From NCBI GenBank assembly GCA_035638075.1, contig DASRAU010000041.1, positions 1 through 64,000 of the forward strand: a DNA stretch of 64,000 bases. The letters run 5' to 3'. This stretch comes from DASRAU01 sp035638075. GTDB taxonomy: Bacteria; Acidobacteriota; Polarisedimenticolia; Gp22-AA2. The notes under the pieces are model-generated. The model worked only from the letters and a program-made list of their open reading frames with translations, was not told the DNA's origin and ran no database searches. Below are positions 52,013 through 60,666 of this stretch, piece by piece. The stretch's first letter is position 1. Every line of letters begins with the position of its first letter. Both the position numbers and the translations under genes were made by a program.

Positions 52013-53584
52013 TCACTTCACTGCAACAGGGATCATCCCGGGGTTCAATCCGCGCAGCACGTCGGGCTTCGTCCCGGCGCCGAGGCCGCGGAAGGCTGCG
52101 ACATCCCAGGCCACGAGTCTCCAGGCGCCGGTGATGCCGTCCACCGCCAGGACCGCCACTTCGGGGCGGCCGTCGCCGGTGAGATCGACGAGGGTCGGGT
52201 CCGACGCGGGAAGGATCCCTTCGACCGTCCAGGGCGTGCCAGGAACCGGCGCTCCGTTACGCCCCTGGATCGCCGCGATACGCAGGGCGGTGCCGTTCGT
52301 ATCCATGCGCCCGAGGGCGCGCATCACGTCGAGCGCGCCGTCGCCGTCGAGGTCACCCGCCACCCATCCCGAGTCGAGGCGCACCGTCGCGTGCGTGAAC
52401 AGGCGGCGCATCGTCAGCGGGAAGCCCTTGAGCGCCCGGCCGGTGGCGTCGAAGCCGTGGAGCAGGTCGCCGTCCCCCTGCAGGATCTCGTTGCGGCCGT
52501 CCCCGTCGAGGTCGGCGAGGATGGCGCCCCACAGCGCCCCTTCGGAGAGGGGCACCGGCCAGCCGCTCGCCTCGCCGCCATCGTGGTGCAGGGTGTGCAG
52601 CGCTCCCGGCGGACCCGTCACCGGCGCGGCTCCCTCCGCCTGGATGACCGGCAGCGCCAGCCGCGACGGGAGCGGCTCGGGCGAGCGCAGGAACTCCGGC
52701 GACGCGGGCTGCGTCGCCTGCACCACTTCCGCCTGGCCGTCGCCGTCGAGGTCGGCGGCCGCGGGCGCCTGCTCGGATACCACCTCCGGAAGGAGACGCG
52801 GATACCGGGTTGCCTCGCCTCCCGACAGGCCGATCGCGTGCAGCAGGGGCCCCAGGCCCGATTCGACCGCGATCACTTCGAGTGCGCCGTCACCGTCCAC
52901 GTCGGCGGCGGCGAGCCGCGCGTTGATCGCCGGAGCCACGCCCGAGGAGCGCCGCGGCGGATGGAACGGCCAGCCCGGAAGCGCCTGCCCCGTGCCATCG
53001 TAGACGTCGATCTCCGCGGGCGCGATGGCCTGGGCCACCTCGGCCCGGCCGTCGCGATCGAGATCGGCCACGAGCGTGCCCCCGGGCGAGCAGCCGGCGC
53101 GCGCGTCGAGCGTCGGGATCTCCACCGGCCAGCCGGTGACCCGGCTGCCGTCGCGGCGCCACGCAAGAAGGAACGCGCGGCCCGGATTGCTGCCGGCGTT
53201 GAGGCAGGCCACCACTTCGTCCCGCCCGTCGCCGTCGAGATCGCCGATCCCAGGCTCACCGACAGGCCAGGCCGGCTGCGGCAGGTCGTGAAGGTCGGGC
53301 GGCCAGCCAGGGACGCGAACGCCGCCCCGTCCGACGAGCAGCAGGTCGCCCGAGGGGATCGACGCGAGCAGCTCGGCCCGGCCGTCACGATCGAGATCGA
53401 CGGACACGGTCGATCCCCAGCGGGAGCGGTACTCCACCGGCCGCGGGATCGGAATGGGAAACCCGGGGGCGAACGGCGGGACGCTGTGCTGCGAGGCGCC
53501 GGAGGCGAAAGGAATGACGGTGGTCGCCGCAAGCGCGGCGACGGCCAGGCGAAAACGAAGGTCGGCAAGGCTCCCAGGCGGCAT
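52013..53584 (-). CDS. Secreted FG-GAP/VCBS-repeat protein
   Basis: The 523-residue protein has a signal peptide (cleaved near SGASQ) and a seven-bladed integrin-like propeller built of repeats such as IGDLDGDGRDEVVA, VADLDRDGRAEVAQ, AADVDGDGALEVIA, AADLDGDGQAEVVQ, LADLDGDGRNEILQ and AGDLDGDGALDVMR. Each D-x-D-x-D-G loop can bind calcium. Between blades lie GWPxP-type segments (for example SGWPVPL), as in extracellular FG-GAP proteins. No enzyme domain is present, so adhesion or substrate binding is likely. The start ATG 53584 has a GGGGG site upstream. Confidence 0.87.
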   Translation of the reverse strand: MPPGSLADLRFRLAVAALAATTVIPFASGASQHSVPPFAPGFPIPIPRPVEYRSRWGSTVSVDLDRDGRAELLASIPSGDLLLVGRGGVRVPGWPPDLHDLPQPAWPVGEPGIGDLDGDGRDEVVACLNAGSNPGRAFLLAWRRDGSRVTGWPVEIPTLDARAGCSPGGTLVADLDRDGRAEVAQAIAPAEIDVYDGTGQALPGWPFHPPRRSSGVAPAINARLAAADVDGDGALEVIAVESGLGPLLHAIGLSGGEATRYPRLLPEVVSEQAPAAADLDGDGQAEVVQATQPASPEFLRSPEPLPSRLALPVIQAEGAAPVTGPPGALHTLHHDGGEASGWPVPLSEGALWGAILADLDGDGRNEILQGDGDLLHGFDATGRALKGFPLTMRRLFTHATVRLDSGWVAGDLDGDGALDVMRALGRMDTNGTALRIAAIQGRNGAPVPGTPWTVEGILPASDPTLVDLTGDGRPEVAVLAVDGITGAWRLVAWDVAAFRGLGAGTKPDVLRGLNPGMIPVAVK

Positions 53585-53613
53585 GAGGGCCCCCTTTCCT
53601 CGTGAGATGCCTC

Positions 53614-53642
53614 CTTATACTGTGCCCGGCCGGTGGGCGCAA
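53614..53642 (-). promoter_or_regulatory. Predicted promoter of the FG-GAP protein gene
   Basis: TTGCGC (plus GCGCAA, 53637-53642) and TATAAG (plus CTTATA, 53614-53619) on the minus strand are 17 bp apart, with a leader of about 25 bases before ATG 53584. Confidence 0.55.
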
Positions 53643-53706
53643 TGTCGATTCCACATGGCGGCCCCGGGCCGGACCGCGCGCCGGACGCCTGCGGCAGGCC
53701 GGCGGC

Positions 53707-53736
53707 TTGTCGGCGGGGCGCCGATTCGGCTTTAAT
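53707..53736 (+). promoter_or_regulatory. Predicted gltX promoter giving a nearly leaderless mRNA
   Basis: TTGTCG (53707-53712), an 18-bp spacer and TTTAAT (53731-53736) end 9 bases before ATG 53746. Initiation 6-8 bases past the -10 would leave a leader of only 1-3 bases, and no ribosome binding site is present. Confidence 0.45.
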
Positions 53737-53745
53737 CCCCCTCCC

Positions 53746-55242
53746 ATGACCAATCCCGCCCCGTCCGGCGGACCCCGCGTCCGCTTCGCCCCCAGTCCGA
53801 CCGGCTTCCTGCACGTCGGGGGAGGGCGCACCGCCCTGTTCAACTGGCTCTACGCGCGGGCCCGGAAGGGGACCTTCATCCTCCGCATCGAGGACACCGA
53901 CCTCGAGCGCAGCAACGAGGCCAGCGTGCGGACCATCCTCGAGGGCCTGACGTGGCTCGGGCTCGACTGGGACGAGGGGCCGTTCTTCCAGTCTCGCGGC
54001 CTCGAGGAGCATCGCGCGCTGGCCCACCGCCTCGAGGCGGAGGGAAAGGCGTATCCCTGTTTCTGCACCGTCGAGGAGATCGAGCCGCGCCGCCGCGCCG
54101 CCGAGGCGGCCGGGGGGGCGTGGCGCTACGACCGCAACTGCCTGCGCCTCAGCGCCGCGGAACGGGAGGAGCGCCGCGGGCGCGGCCTGACGTCGGCGCT
54201 GCGCTTTCGCGTCCCGGAGGGAATGACGGCGTGGAACGACCAGGTGCACGGCGAGACCTCCTTCGACAACGGGGTCATCGAGGACCTCGTGCTGCTGCGC
54301 TCGGACGGCTCGCCCACCTACAACCTCTCGGTGGTCGCCGACGACATCGCGATGCGGGTCACCGACGTCATCCGAGGCGACGACCACATCAGCAACACGC
54401 CGAAGCAGATCCTGCTGTACCGTGCGCTCGGCCACGAGCCGCCGGCCTTCGCGCACCTGCCGCTCATCCTCGGCTCGGACAAGAAGCGCTTGAGCAAGCG
54501 GCACGGCGCTGTGTCCGTGACCGAGTACCGCGACACCGGCATCCTGCCTGCGGCGATGCGCAACTTCCTGGCGCTCCTCGGCTGGTCGCCGGGGGACGGC
54601 CGCGAGGTCATGACGCGCGAAGAGCTGGTCGCTGCCTTCGACATCGCCGCCGTCAACCGCAAGGGGGCGGTGTTCGACGAGCAGAAACTCGAGTGGCTCA
54701 ACAGCGAGTACATCCAGAAGCTGCCGGGCGAGGCGCTCTACGACGTCGCGCAGCCGTACCTCGAAGCGGCCGGGCTGCTCGGGCCGGACCTCGCGCCGGG
54801 GGGAGCGCGGCGCGACTGGTTCCTGCGCGTCCTCGAGACGCTCAAGGCGCGCAGCCGCCGGCTCACCGATTTCCCGCGCGATGCGAAGCCCTTCCTGGGG
54901 GAGGACTACCCGATCGACCCTCCGGCGGCGGCGAAGTACCTGACGGCGGAGAAAAGCGGCGGAGCGAAACAGGTCGCGGCGCGCCTGCGGGCGCTGGCCG
55001 CGGCCGTCGCCGCGCTGCAGCCGTTCGACGAGGCGGCGAGCGAGGCGGCGCTGCGCGAGCTCGCGACGTCCAAAGGGGAGGCCGCGGCCCTCTATATCCA
55101 CCCGATGCGCGTCGCCCTGCTCGGCACCGCGGTCGGGCCGAGCGCATTCGCGGTGCTCGTCCTCATCGGCCAGGAGCGCGCGGTGCAGAGGCTGACACGG
55201 CTGGCCGGGCGCCTCGATGCAGGGGAGTTCACGGCCGCCTGA
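53746..55242 (+). CDS. gltX: Glutamyl-tRNA synthetase
   Basis: The 498-residue protein is a class I GluRS. It has the HIGH-type signature at PSPTGFLHVGGGRTALFNW (His23-Gly26), the Glu-binding RIEDTDLERS, DDHISNTPKQ, and the KMSKS equivalent SDKKRLSKRHG. The C-terminal anticodon-binding helical domain is complete. It charges tRNA-Glu and, if non-discriminating, also tRNA-Gln for the GatCAB amidotransferase route. The gene is followed on the same strand by tRNA-Gln and tRNA-Glu genes, its possible substrates. Its start lacks a ribosome site and lies very near a predicted -10. Confidence 0.97.
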   Translation: MTNPAPSGGPRVRFAPSPTGFLHVGGGRTALFNWLYARARKGTFILRIEDTDLERSNEASVRTILEGLTWLGLDWDEGPFFQSRGLEEHRALAHRLEAEGKAYPCFCTVEEIEPRRRAAEAAGGAWRYDRNCLRLSAAEREERRGRGLTSALRFRVPEGMTAWNDQVHGETSFDNGVIEDLVLLRSDGSPTYNLSVVADDIAMRVTDVIRGDDHISNTPKQILLYRALGHEPPAFAHLPLILGSDKKRLSKRHGAVSVTEYRDTGILPAAMRNFLALLGWSPGDGREVMTREELVAAFDIAAVNRKGAVFDEQKLEWLNSEYIQKLPGEALYDVAQPYLEAAGLLGPDLAPGGARRDWFLRVLETLKARSRRLTDFPRDAKPFLGEDYPIDPPAAAKYLTAEKSGGAKQVAARLRALAAAVAALQPFDEAASEAALRELATSKGEAAALYIHPMRVALLGTAVGPSAFAVLVLIGQERAVQRLTRLAGRLDAGEFTAA

Positions 55243-55281
55243 GGCAGGGGCCATTCCGGCCGCAGGAGTGCGCGCGGACGG

Positions 55282-55310
55282 TTGACGCATCGAGGGCGCT
55301 TCACTAGAAT
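55282..55310 (+). promoter_or_regulatory. Promoter of the tRNA-Gln/tRNA-Glu pair
   Basis: TTGACG (55282-55287), a 17-bp spacer and TAGAAT (55305-55310) place the start about 5 bases before the mature tRNA-Gln 5' end. It is one of the closest matches to the sigma-70 consensus in the window. Confidence 0.8.
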
Positions 55311-55321
55311 CGCCGCTCTGT

Positions 55322-55395
55322 TCCGGGATCGTCTAACGGCAGGACACTTGGCTCTGGACCAAGGAATCGGGGTTCGAATCCCTGTCCCGGAACCA
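55322..55395 (+). tRNA. tRNA-Gln (CTG anticodon)
   Basis: Acceptor stem TCCGGGA/TCCCGGA, D-arm GTCTAACGGCAGGAC, anticodon stem CTTGG/CCAAG with loop CTCTGGA and CTG at 55354-55356, T-loop GTTCGAATC, discriminator A and encoded CCA. It reads CAG codons. Confidence 0.97.
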
Positions 55396-55404
55396 GGCCG
55401 GCAT

Positions 55405-55479
55405 GGCGCTATCGTCTAGGGGTTAGGACAGATGGTTCTCAGCCATCAGACCGGGGTTCGATTCCCCGTAGCGCTACCA
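55405..55479 (+). tRNA. tRNA-Glu (CTC anticodon)
   Basis: Acceptor stem GGCGCTA/TAGCGCT (with a G-T first pair), D-arm GTCTAGGGGTTAGGAC, anticodon stem GATGG/CCATC with loop TTCTCAG and CTC at 55438-55440, T-loop GTTCGATTC, encoded CCA. It reads GAG codons. It follows tRNA-Gln by 9 bases and ends 5 bases before the end of the convergent dehydrogenase gene. Confidence 0.97.
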
Positions 55480-55484
55480 GCCGC

Positions 55485-56588
55485 CTAAGCGCGCGGCCGA
55501 ATCCCCGCCTTCAACAGCTTGCGATCCGCGACCGCCTGGAGCGCGGCGCCGCTCTCTTCGATCGAATACCAGCGCGTGACCAGGTCCGACCACGGGATGC
55601 GTCCCTGGTGTCGCGCCATCGCCCGGATGGCGCCGTGGAAGTGGGAGGCGTCGCTGCCCCAGCAGCCGCGCACCTCGAGGTGCGGCCGGTTGAGGTGCGC
55701 GTGCGGGTTGAGCGCGATGTCGCCGCCGTCGGTGTAGTGCCCGGCGACGACCATCACGCCGCCGTCGCGGCACAGCGTCGCCCCTTCGGCCACCGCCTGC
55801 GGCACGCCGGTCGCCTCGATGACGACGTCGGCGCCGCGCCCGTGCGTGCAGGCGAGAACCGCATCGCGTCTCGCGGCGTGCGGCAGGGCGTCGAGATCGA
55901 GCGCCAGGGTCGCACCCATCCGGCCCGCCATGGCCAGCCGATCGGCCGGCGCTCCGATGACGACCACCGGATCCGCGCCGGAGATCGACGCCAGGGCGGC
56001 GGCCGAAAGCCCGACCGGTCCGGCGCCGAGCACCGCGACCGCGTCGCCGAGCCGCACCCCGGCGCGGCGCACGGCGTGGAAGGCGGTCACGGCGCCGCAG
56101 CCGCCGCCGATGAAGGTTTCGGGTTCGAGTCCCCGCGGCAGCCGGATCAGGTGCGTGCCCGGCTTCAGGAGAATCGCCTCGGCCCAGCCGCCGCTCGGGC
56201 CGTCTGCCATGCCCATGGTGATGCCGTAGACGCGCCGCTTCGGGCAGCGGGTCGACTGGCCGGCGACGAGGCAGTACCAGCAGGCGCCACAGGTGCCGTG
56301 CACATCGAGGAACGTCACGACGTCGTCGATTTGGAATCTCTTTCCGTCGAGGTCGGCCGGGCGGTCGGCATCACTTCCACCGAACGCGGCGATGCGTCCG
56401 ACCGAGACGTGACCGGGGACGATGGGGTACGGAACGCCCGCGAGCCGCCCGTGCCACAGGTGCACGTCGGTGCCACAGACCTCGCTCGCGATCGTCTCCA
56501 GCAGGACGGCTCCCTGTGCGAGCGGCGGGACCGGCAGGTCGCGCACGTCGATCGGCGCGTTCGGAGCCGGCATCACGGCGGCGCGCAT
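55485..56588 (-). CDS. Zinc-binding MDR alcohol dehydrogenase with altered GHE motif
   Basis: The 367-residue protein is a medium-chain dehydrogenase: catalytic Cys38 (EVCGTDVH), the structural zinc site with four Cys at 100, 103, 106 and 114, and the Rossmann motif VLGAGPVGLSAAALA. The usual GHE (His-Glu after the first zinc ligand) reads GHV here (His60-Val61), so a residue that supports the catalytic zinc is missing in its usual form. It should oxidise or reduce an alcohol/aldehyde with NAD(P). It is 16 bases downstream of an FMN reductase gene, suggesting a small redox operon. The substrate is unknown. Confidence 0.88.
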   Translation of the reverse strand: MRAAVMPAPNAPIDVRDLPVPPLAQGAVLLETIASEVCGTDVHLWHGRLAGVPYPIVPGHVSVGRIAAFGGSDADRPADLDGKRFQIDDVVTFLDVHGTCGACWYCLVAGQSTRCPKRRVYGITMGMADGPSGGWAEAILLKPGTHLIRLPRGLEPETFIGGGCGAVTAFHAVRRAGVRLGDAVAVLGAGPVGLSAAALASISGADPVVVIGAPADRLAMAGRMGATLALDLDALPHAARRDAVLACTHGRGADVVIEATGVPQAVAEGATLCRDGGVMVVAGHYTDGGDIALNPHAHLNRPHLEVRGCWGSDASHFHGAIRAMARHQGRIPWSDLVTRWYSIEESGAALQAVADRKLLKAGIRPRA

Positions 56589-56604
56589 GCGGGAGCCCCG
56601 GTCC

Positions 56605-57162
56605 CTACGCCTGCCGCGGGAAGGCGGCGGCGAAGCGCAGCAGCTCGGCGCAGGCTTTCTCGAGCGCGGCGCGCGTCTTCGGGTCTTTCAGCCGCCCGTC
56701 GGCTTCGAACGCCTGGTCGGCGTGCGGGACGAGCACCTGGTTCGGGACGACGATGGCGAAGAGCGCCGTCATGACCTGGCGCCACGCCACCTGCGATCGC
56801 ACCGCGCCGTAGGGACCCGGCGAGGCGCCGAGCAGCAGCACCGGCTTTCCCTTGAACGGCTGCCCCTTGATGCGCGACATCCAGTCGATGCAGTTCTTGA
56901 GTCCGCCGGGGATCGAGTTGTTGTACTCGGGCGAGGCGATCACCAGCCCGTCGGCCGCGGCGATGCGGTCGGCGAGACGCCGCGCCGGCTCGGGGACGCC
57001 GGTCGAGGCTTCGATGTCGCCGTCGTAGATCGGCAGCGGCACGTCCCGCAGCTCGGCGTTGTCCAATTCAGACCGAGGCCTGAGGACCTCGATCGCCTGC
57101 GCGAGGAGCATGCGGTTGAGCGATCCGCTGCGGATCGACCCGCAGAATGTGACCAGACGCAC
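56605..57162 (-). CDS. NADPH-dependent FMN reductase family protein
   Basis: The 185-residue flavodoxin-like protein carries the FMN phosphate loop GSIRSGSLNR (9-18) and the signature SPEYNNSIPGGLKNCIDW (about 78-95). Family members reduce FMN, quinones or azo compounds with NAD(P)H. The start is GTG 57162. A TAAGAT on the minus strand lies only 7 bases upstream and no ribosome site is seen, so the mRNA may be leaderless. It is followed by the zinc dehydrogenase gene on the same strand. Confidence 0.9.
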   Translation of the reverse strand: MRLVTFCGSIRSGSLNRMLLAQAIEVLRPRSELDNAELRDVPLPIYDGDIEASTGVPEPARRLADRIAAADGLVIASPEYNNSIPGGLKNCIDWMSRIKGQPFKGKPVLLLGASPGPYGAVRSQVAWRQVMTALFAIVVPNQVLVPHADQAFEADGRLKDPKTRAALEKACAELLRFAAAFPRQA

Positions 57163-57221
57163 GAAACGAATCTTACATCGGGCGGCCCTGTGCGCCGGGC
57201 GCGGTGTTAGCCTCCGCGTCC

Positions 57222-58085
57222 ATGATCCGACTCCGCGCCGCCGCAGCGATCCTGGTGGGCGTGTGCGCCGTGTCCGGCGCCGCCTTCGCGGCGGTCCCCC
57301 TCGACGACGATTCGAACGAAGCGCAGATCATGGGTTACTACGACGCCGCGCTCGCGTTCACGCCGCTCGGCGCACCGCCCGGCCGGCTCTTCTCGGCCGG
57401 GATCGACGTCACCTCTGTGCCGGGCCTGAGCGAGGAAGAGCGGCAGACCAACTTCGCCGGCTCGAAACTGGAGAACACCAACTTCACGTCGGTCATTCCG
57501 CGACCGCGCCTGCGCTACCGACCGCATCCCGACTGGCTGCTGGAGACCGGGTTCTTCCCCAAGGTCGAGGTGTTCGGCGTCAAGCCGCAGATGCTCGCCC
57601 TCGGAACCGCCTGGCGCTTCGCCGGGCGCGAGGACGATCCGTCGTGGTGGGTGCGGGCGCACTATTTCCGCGGCGACATCGAAGGACCGATCACCTGCTC
57701 GGAGGACGCGGTCGAGGACGACCCCAACCAGGTCCCCAGCACCGTCTGTGCCGGCGGCCAGCCCAGCTCGGATCGGTTCCGGCCGGAGACCTACGGCGTC
57801 GAAGTCATGGCCTCGGGCGCGCACCTGGGGCGGGGTGGACCGGCCTGGTACGGCAGCGTCGGCTACAGCCACGAGCGCCTGCAGTTCGACACCCACTTCG
57901 TCAACTACGCAGGGCTGCTCGACGACCAGGTGCTCGTCGCCCGGCTCGATCGGGGCGCGGTCTCCGGAGGGGTGAGCTGGGAGCCGTGGCGCGGGCTGCG
58001 TGTGGACGGCGAGATCTATTACGCCCCGGACGCCCTCGCCACCGTCCGGCTCGCCCTGGCCTGGGGCTGGGGAAAGAAGCCATGA
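57222..58085 (+). CDS. Secreted/outer-membrane protein coupled to a cytochrome
   Basis: The 287-residue product has a signal peptide (cleaved near AAFAA) and many alternating polar/aromatic strands (RPRLRYRPHPDWLLETGFF, WWVRAHYFRG, AWYGSVGYSHERLQ), ending in LALAWGWGKKP. This fits an outer-membrane barrel. A Cys pair at TCSEDAVEDD and TVCAGG may form one disulfide. No named family is recognised. ATG 57222 is used; an in-frame GTG 57204 is possible but starts before the signal peptide. Its stop overlaps the cytochrome start (ATGA), so the two are made together. Confidence 0.7.
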   Translation: MIRLRAAAAILVGVCAVSGAAFAAVPLDDDSNEAQIMGYYDAALAFTPLGAPPGRLFSAGIDVTSVPGLSEEERQTNFAGSKLENTNFTSVIPRPRLRYRPHPDWLLETGFFPKVEVFGVKPQMLALGTAWRFAGREDDPSWWVRAHYFRGDIEGPITCSEDAVEDDPNQVPSTVCAGGQPSSDRFRPETYGVEVMASGAHLGRGGPAWYGSVGYSHERLQFDTHFVNYAGLLDDQVLVARLDRGAVSGGVSWEPWRGLRVDGEIYYAPDALATVRLALAWGWGKKP

Positions 58086-58558
58086 CCAGAGTCGAGCGCG
58101 GCGGCGCGCGTCCGCCACGGGGCATCCGGCGCGCCGGGCCCGTCGTCCTGCTGGGACTGCTGGCGTGCGGCCTGGCCGCCTGCACCGATCTCAAGCTCAA
58201 CCCGCTGCCGACCGTGGGGAGCAGCCCCGGCGACGTGCCGGTGGCGCAGCCATCGCTTCGGACCGACGTCCAGCCGATCTTCACGTCGCGCTGCGCCATC
58301 GTCGGCTGCCACATCACCGCGACCCAGGCCAACTATGGCCTGGTCCTCACGGACGCGACGACTTCGCGCAACAACATCGTGAACGTTCCGTCCGGCAAGT
58401 ACCCGCCCTTCCTTCGCGTCGTCCCGGGCAACTCCGCGTCGTCCGTGCTGGCGGCCATGATCGATGACCAGGAGATGCCCAAGGCCGGACCACCCCTGTC
58501 GCAGGGCACCATCGACACGATCAAGAACTGGATCGACCAGGGCGCGCAGGACAACTAG
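58082..58558 (+). CDS. Lipoprotein cytochrome c-like protein with Cx4CH motif
   Basis: The 158-residue protein has a lipoprotein signal (LAAC, Cys34) and then a small cytochrome c-like domain: TSRCAIVGCHI gives Cys71-x4-Cys76-His77, and a distal Met is available in QEMPKAGPPLS. The usual haem motif is CxxCH; the four-residue gap seen here is rare but has been described in some c-type and planctomycete-type cytochrome domains. It would be anchored in a membrane facing the periplasm. The gene overlaps the barrel gene upstream, suggesting a barrel/cytochrome pair in outer-membrane electron or redox functions. Confidence 0.78.
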   Translation: MTRVERGGARPPRGIRRAGPVVLLGLLACGLAACTDLKLNPLPTVGSSPGDVPVAQPSLRTDVQPIFTSRCAIVGCHITATQANYGLVLTDATTSRNNIVNVPSGKYPPFLRVVPGNSASSVLAAMIDDQEMPKAGPPLSQGTIDTIKNWIDQGAQDN

Positions 58559-58601
58559 TCCGGGCCAGGGCGGGTGGCGCGCCCGCGGGAGACCGAGGCT
58601 C

Positions 58602-59708
58602 TCAGCCCGCGGTCAGCTCGGCGAAGCGGCGATAGATCGGCAGCGGATCGGGGACGGCCGGGAGATCGAGCGCTCCCATCGAGTCGTCCACCCAGGCGGG
58701 GCGGCGCATGCCGACGAGCACGGTGGAGATCCCCGGTGTCGAGAGCAGCACCGCGATCGCCTTGCGCGACAGCGTCGCGCCGCGCAGGCGCTCCGGCAGC
58801 AGCGGGTCGAGGTGCTCCGAGACCGCCCGCGCCGCCGGGGAGACGTCGGAGAGCCGCACCAGGCGTCCTTCGAGGATGGCGTTGAGCGGACGATTGATCA
58901 GCACGTCGAGGCCCGCGGCGCGCGCCGCTTCGAGCGCGGTCTGCGCGCCTCCCGGCCCGGTGTTCGCCTCGAGCGCCGCGCCCCCTTCGAACAGGTTCAT
59001 CGGCCACTGCACGACGCGGAAGTGGTGCCCCGCCCCGCCGGCGGCGCGGGCCGCGTCGAGGAAGCGCTGCAATGACGTCGTCTCTGCTCCGCCCTCCGGA
59101 GCGACGACCGAGTTCGAGGAGACGCCGTAACCTCCGAGCACGCCGCGCTTCACCTGCTCCTCGAAGAAGGCGAATGCCTCCTGCACCCGGCGATAGAATT
59201 CCGAGCGGGTCGCTTCGAGATCCTTCGCGCCCCGGTGCGCCGCGTCGGAGAGGAAATATTCCGGGTTGTGCAGCAGGCACACGTCCAGCCGCTCCGCCTG
59301 CAGCCGCGAAAGGGATCGGCGCAGCTGATCGGCAAGGAAGTCCGGGTGGATGCAGTGCCAGCAGCCGTCCATGTAGCGGACCATCTCCGGGAACGGATCG
59401 CCTTGGCGCTCGCGCTCGAACGCCAGGTCGAGGTTCTGCCCCTGGACGTAGCCGATCTTCGAGACCACGAGAACCTGCCGGCGCGAGCCCGGGGCGCGGC
59501 GCTCGCGCTCGGCGAGGACGGCCCCGACGAGCGACTCGCTGCCGCCGTCGGTGTAGTTGGTGGAGGTGTCGATGAGCCGGCAGCCGGCCTCGAGCGCCTG
59601 CTCGAGCGCGCTCTTGTGCGCCGGGGTGCGATCGTCCACGCGGTAACAGCCGAAGCCGATGCGTCCGAAGGGGCGCATCGCATCCGCGGGCCGCGGCGCG
59701 TCAGGCAT
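58602..59708 (-). CDS. Aldo/keto reductase
   Basis: The 368-residue protein shows the AKR tetrad: Asp and Tyr in LIDTSTNYTDG (about 46-56), Lys in VVSKIGY (about 82-88) and His in LLHNPEYFL (about 143-151). Beta-barrel strands such as FGCYRVDD and GYGVSSNS follow the family order. An insert after the Lys motif (about 90-120, with DGCWHCIHPDF) is longer than usual. It reduces carbonyl compounds with NADPH. It is the last of five overlapping or closely spaced minus-strand genes and overlaps the DUF523/DUF1722 gene by 8 bases. Confidence 0.88.
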   Translation of the reverse strand: MPDAPRPADAMRPFGRIGFGCYRVDDRTPAHKSALEQALEAGCRLIDTSTNYTDGGSESLVGAVLAERERRAPGSRRQVLVVSKIGYVQGQNLDLAFERERQGDPFPEMVRYMDGCWHCIHPDFLADQLRRSLSRLQAERLDVCLLHNPEYFLSDAAHRGAKDLEATRSEFYRRVQEAFAFFEEQVKRGVLGGYGVSSNSVVAPEGGAETTSLQRFLDAARAAGGAGHHFRVVQWPMNLFEGGAALEANTGPGGAQTALEAARAAGLDVLINRPLNAILEGRLVRLSDVSPAARAVSEHLDPLLPERLRGATLSRKAIAVLLSTPGISTVLVGMRRPAWVDDSMGALDLPAVPDPLPIYRRFAELTAG

Positions 59709-60666
59709 GGTTCCTCAGCATCAGCTCCCGCGGGTGCGGGTTGAGATAGACCTGCTCCAGAAGGTAGCGCACGTCGTGGCGCCGGAGGTGATGCCGCAGC
59801 AGCGCCAGGGGCACCACCAGCGGCAGCCGTCCGAGACGCATCTCGTCGATCGCCTCGAGGATCTCCTGCTTGTCGCCGGCGTCGAGCGTGCGCTTGAGGT
59901 ACCCGAGCATGTGCTGCAGGACGTTGGCGTGCCTGCTGGGCGTCGCGCGCCGCTTCAGCGTCTCCATGAAGCTCACAGCATACCGCCCGGCCGCGTCCCC
60001 GCCCGCTCCGTGGGCGCCGGCGACGATCCGTCCGAGGCGGCGGGCTCCTTCCGGGTCGTGGGCCATGAGCTGCAGCTTGTGGCGGGCGTGGAATTCGACC
60101 AGCCGGCCGGCCGCCGGGCGCGACGCGAGCAGGTCGCGGAGCCGGCGGAAGGCGAAGACGCGCTCGATGAAGCTCTCGCGCAGACCCGGATCGTGCAGCC
60201 GCCCTTCCTCTTCGATTGGCAGGAGCGGCAACCGGTCCATCAGCGTGCGGGCGAAGAGGCCGATCCCCGGCTTCGGGCGGCCCCCCGCAGTCCCATGCAC
60301 CTTCACCCGCTCCATGCCGCACGTCGGGGAATCGCTCTTGAGGACATAGCCGCACAGGTCGAGCGCCGCGAGCGCTTCGACCCGCCGCGCGGCGAATGCC
60401 TCCATCCTGTCCGTGAGGTCGGCGCCGCTTTCCCGGCCGACCAGCCTGGGTGCTCCGGGGTTTCCTTCGAGCCGGATCGGCTCGCGCGGCACGCCGAGAC
60501 CGATCTCCAGCTCGGGACAGACCGGAACCCATTCGACGAACGGTCCGAGGGTTTCGACCAGCCACGCGTCGCGCTTGTGCGCGCCGTTCCAGCGCACCTC
60601 CTGTCCCAGCAGGCAGGAGGAGATCCCGACCCGGAAGCGATCCGGGCGGGCCTGCGAACGGGTCAC
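59701..60666 (-). CDS. DUF523 and DUF1722 (YbgA-like) protein
   Basis: The 321-residue protein begins with a DUF523 domain (GISSCLLGQEVRWNGAHKR, PVCPELEIGLGVPR, SDSPTCG) holding several conserved Cys, then a helical DUF1722/YbgA domain (about 180-315; FHARHKLQLMAHDPEG, LPLVVPLALLRHHLRRH). The same fusion is common in proteobacteria and is sometimes linked to photolyase and stress genes; the function is unknown. The start GTG 60666 overlaps the amidohydrolase stop (GTGA). Confidence 0.92.
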   Translation of the reverse strand: MTRSQARPDRFRVGISSCLLGQEVRWNGAHKRDAWLVETLGPFVEWVPVCPELEIGLGVPREPIRLEGNPGAPRLVGRESGADLTDRMEAFAARRVEALAALDLCGYVLKSDSPTCGMERVKVHGTAGGRPKPGIGLFARTLMDRLPLLPIEEEGRLHDPGLRESFIERVFAFRRLRDLLASRPAAGRLVEFHARHKLQLMAHDPEGARRLGRIVAGAHGAGGDAAGRYAVSFMETLKRRATPSRHANVLQHMLGYLKRTLDAGDKQEILEAIDEMRLGRLPLVVPLALLRHHLRRHDVRYLLEQVYLNPHPRELMLRNHA

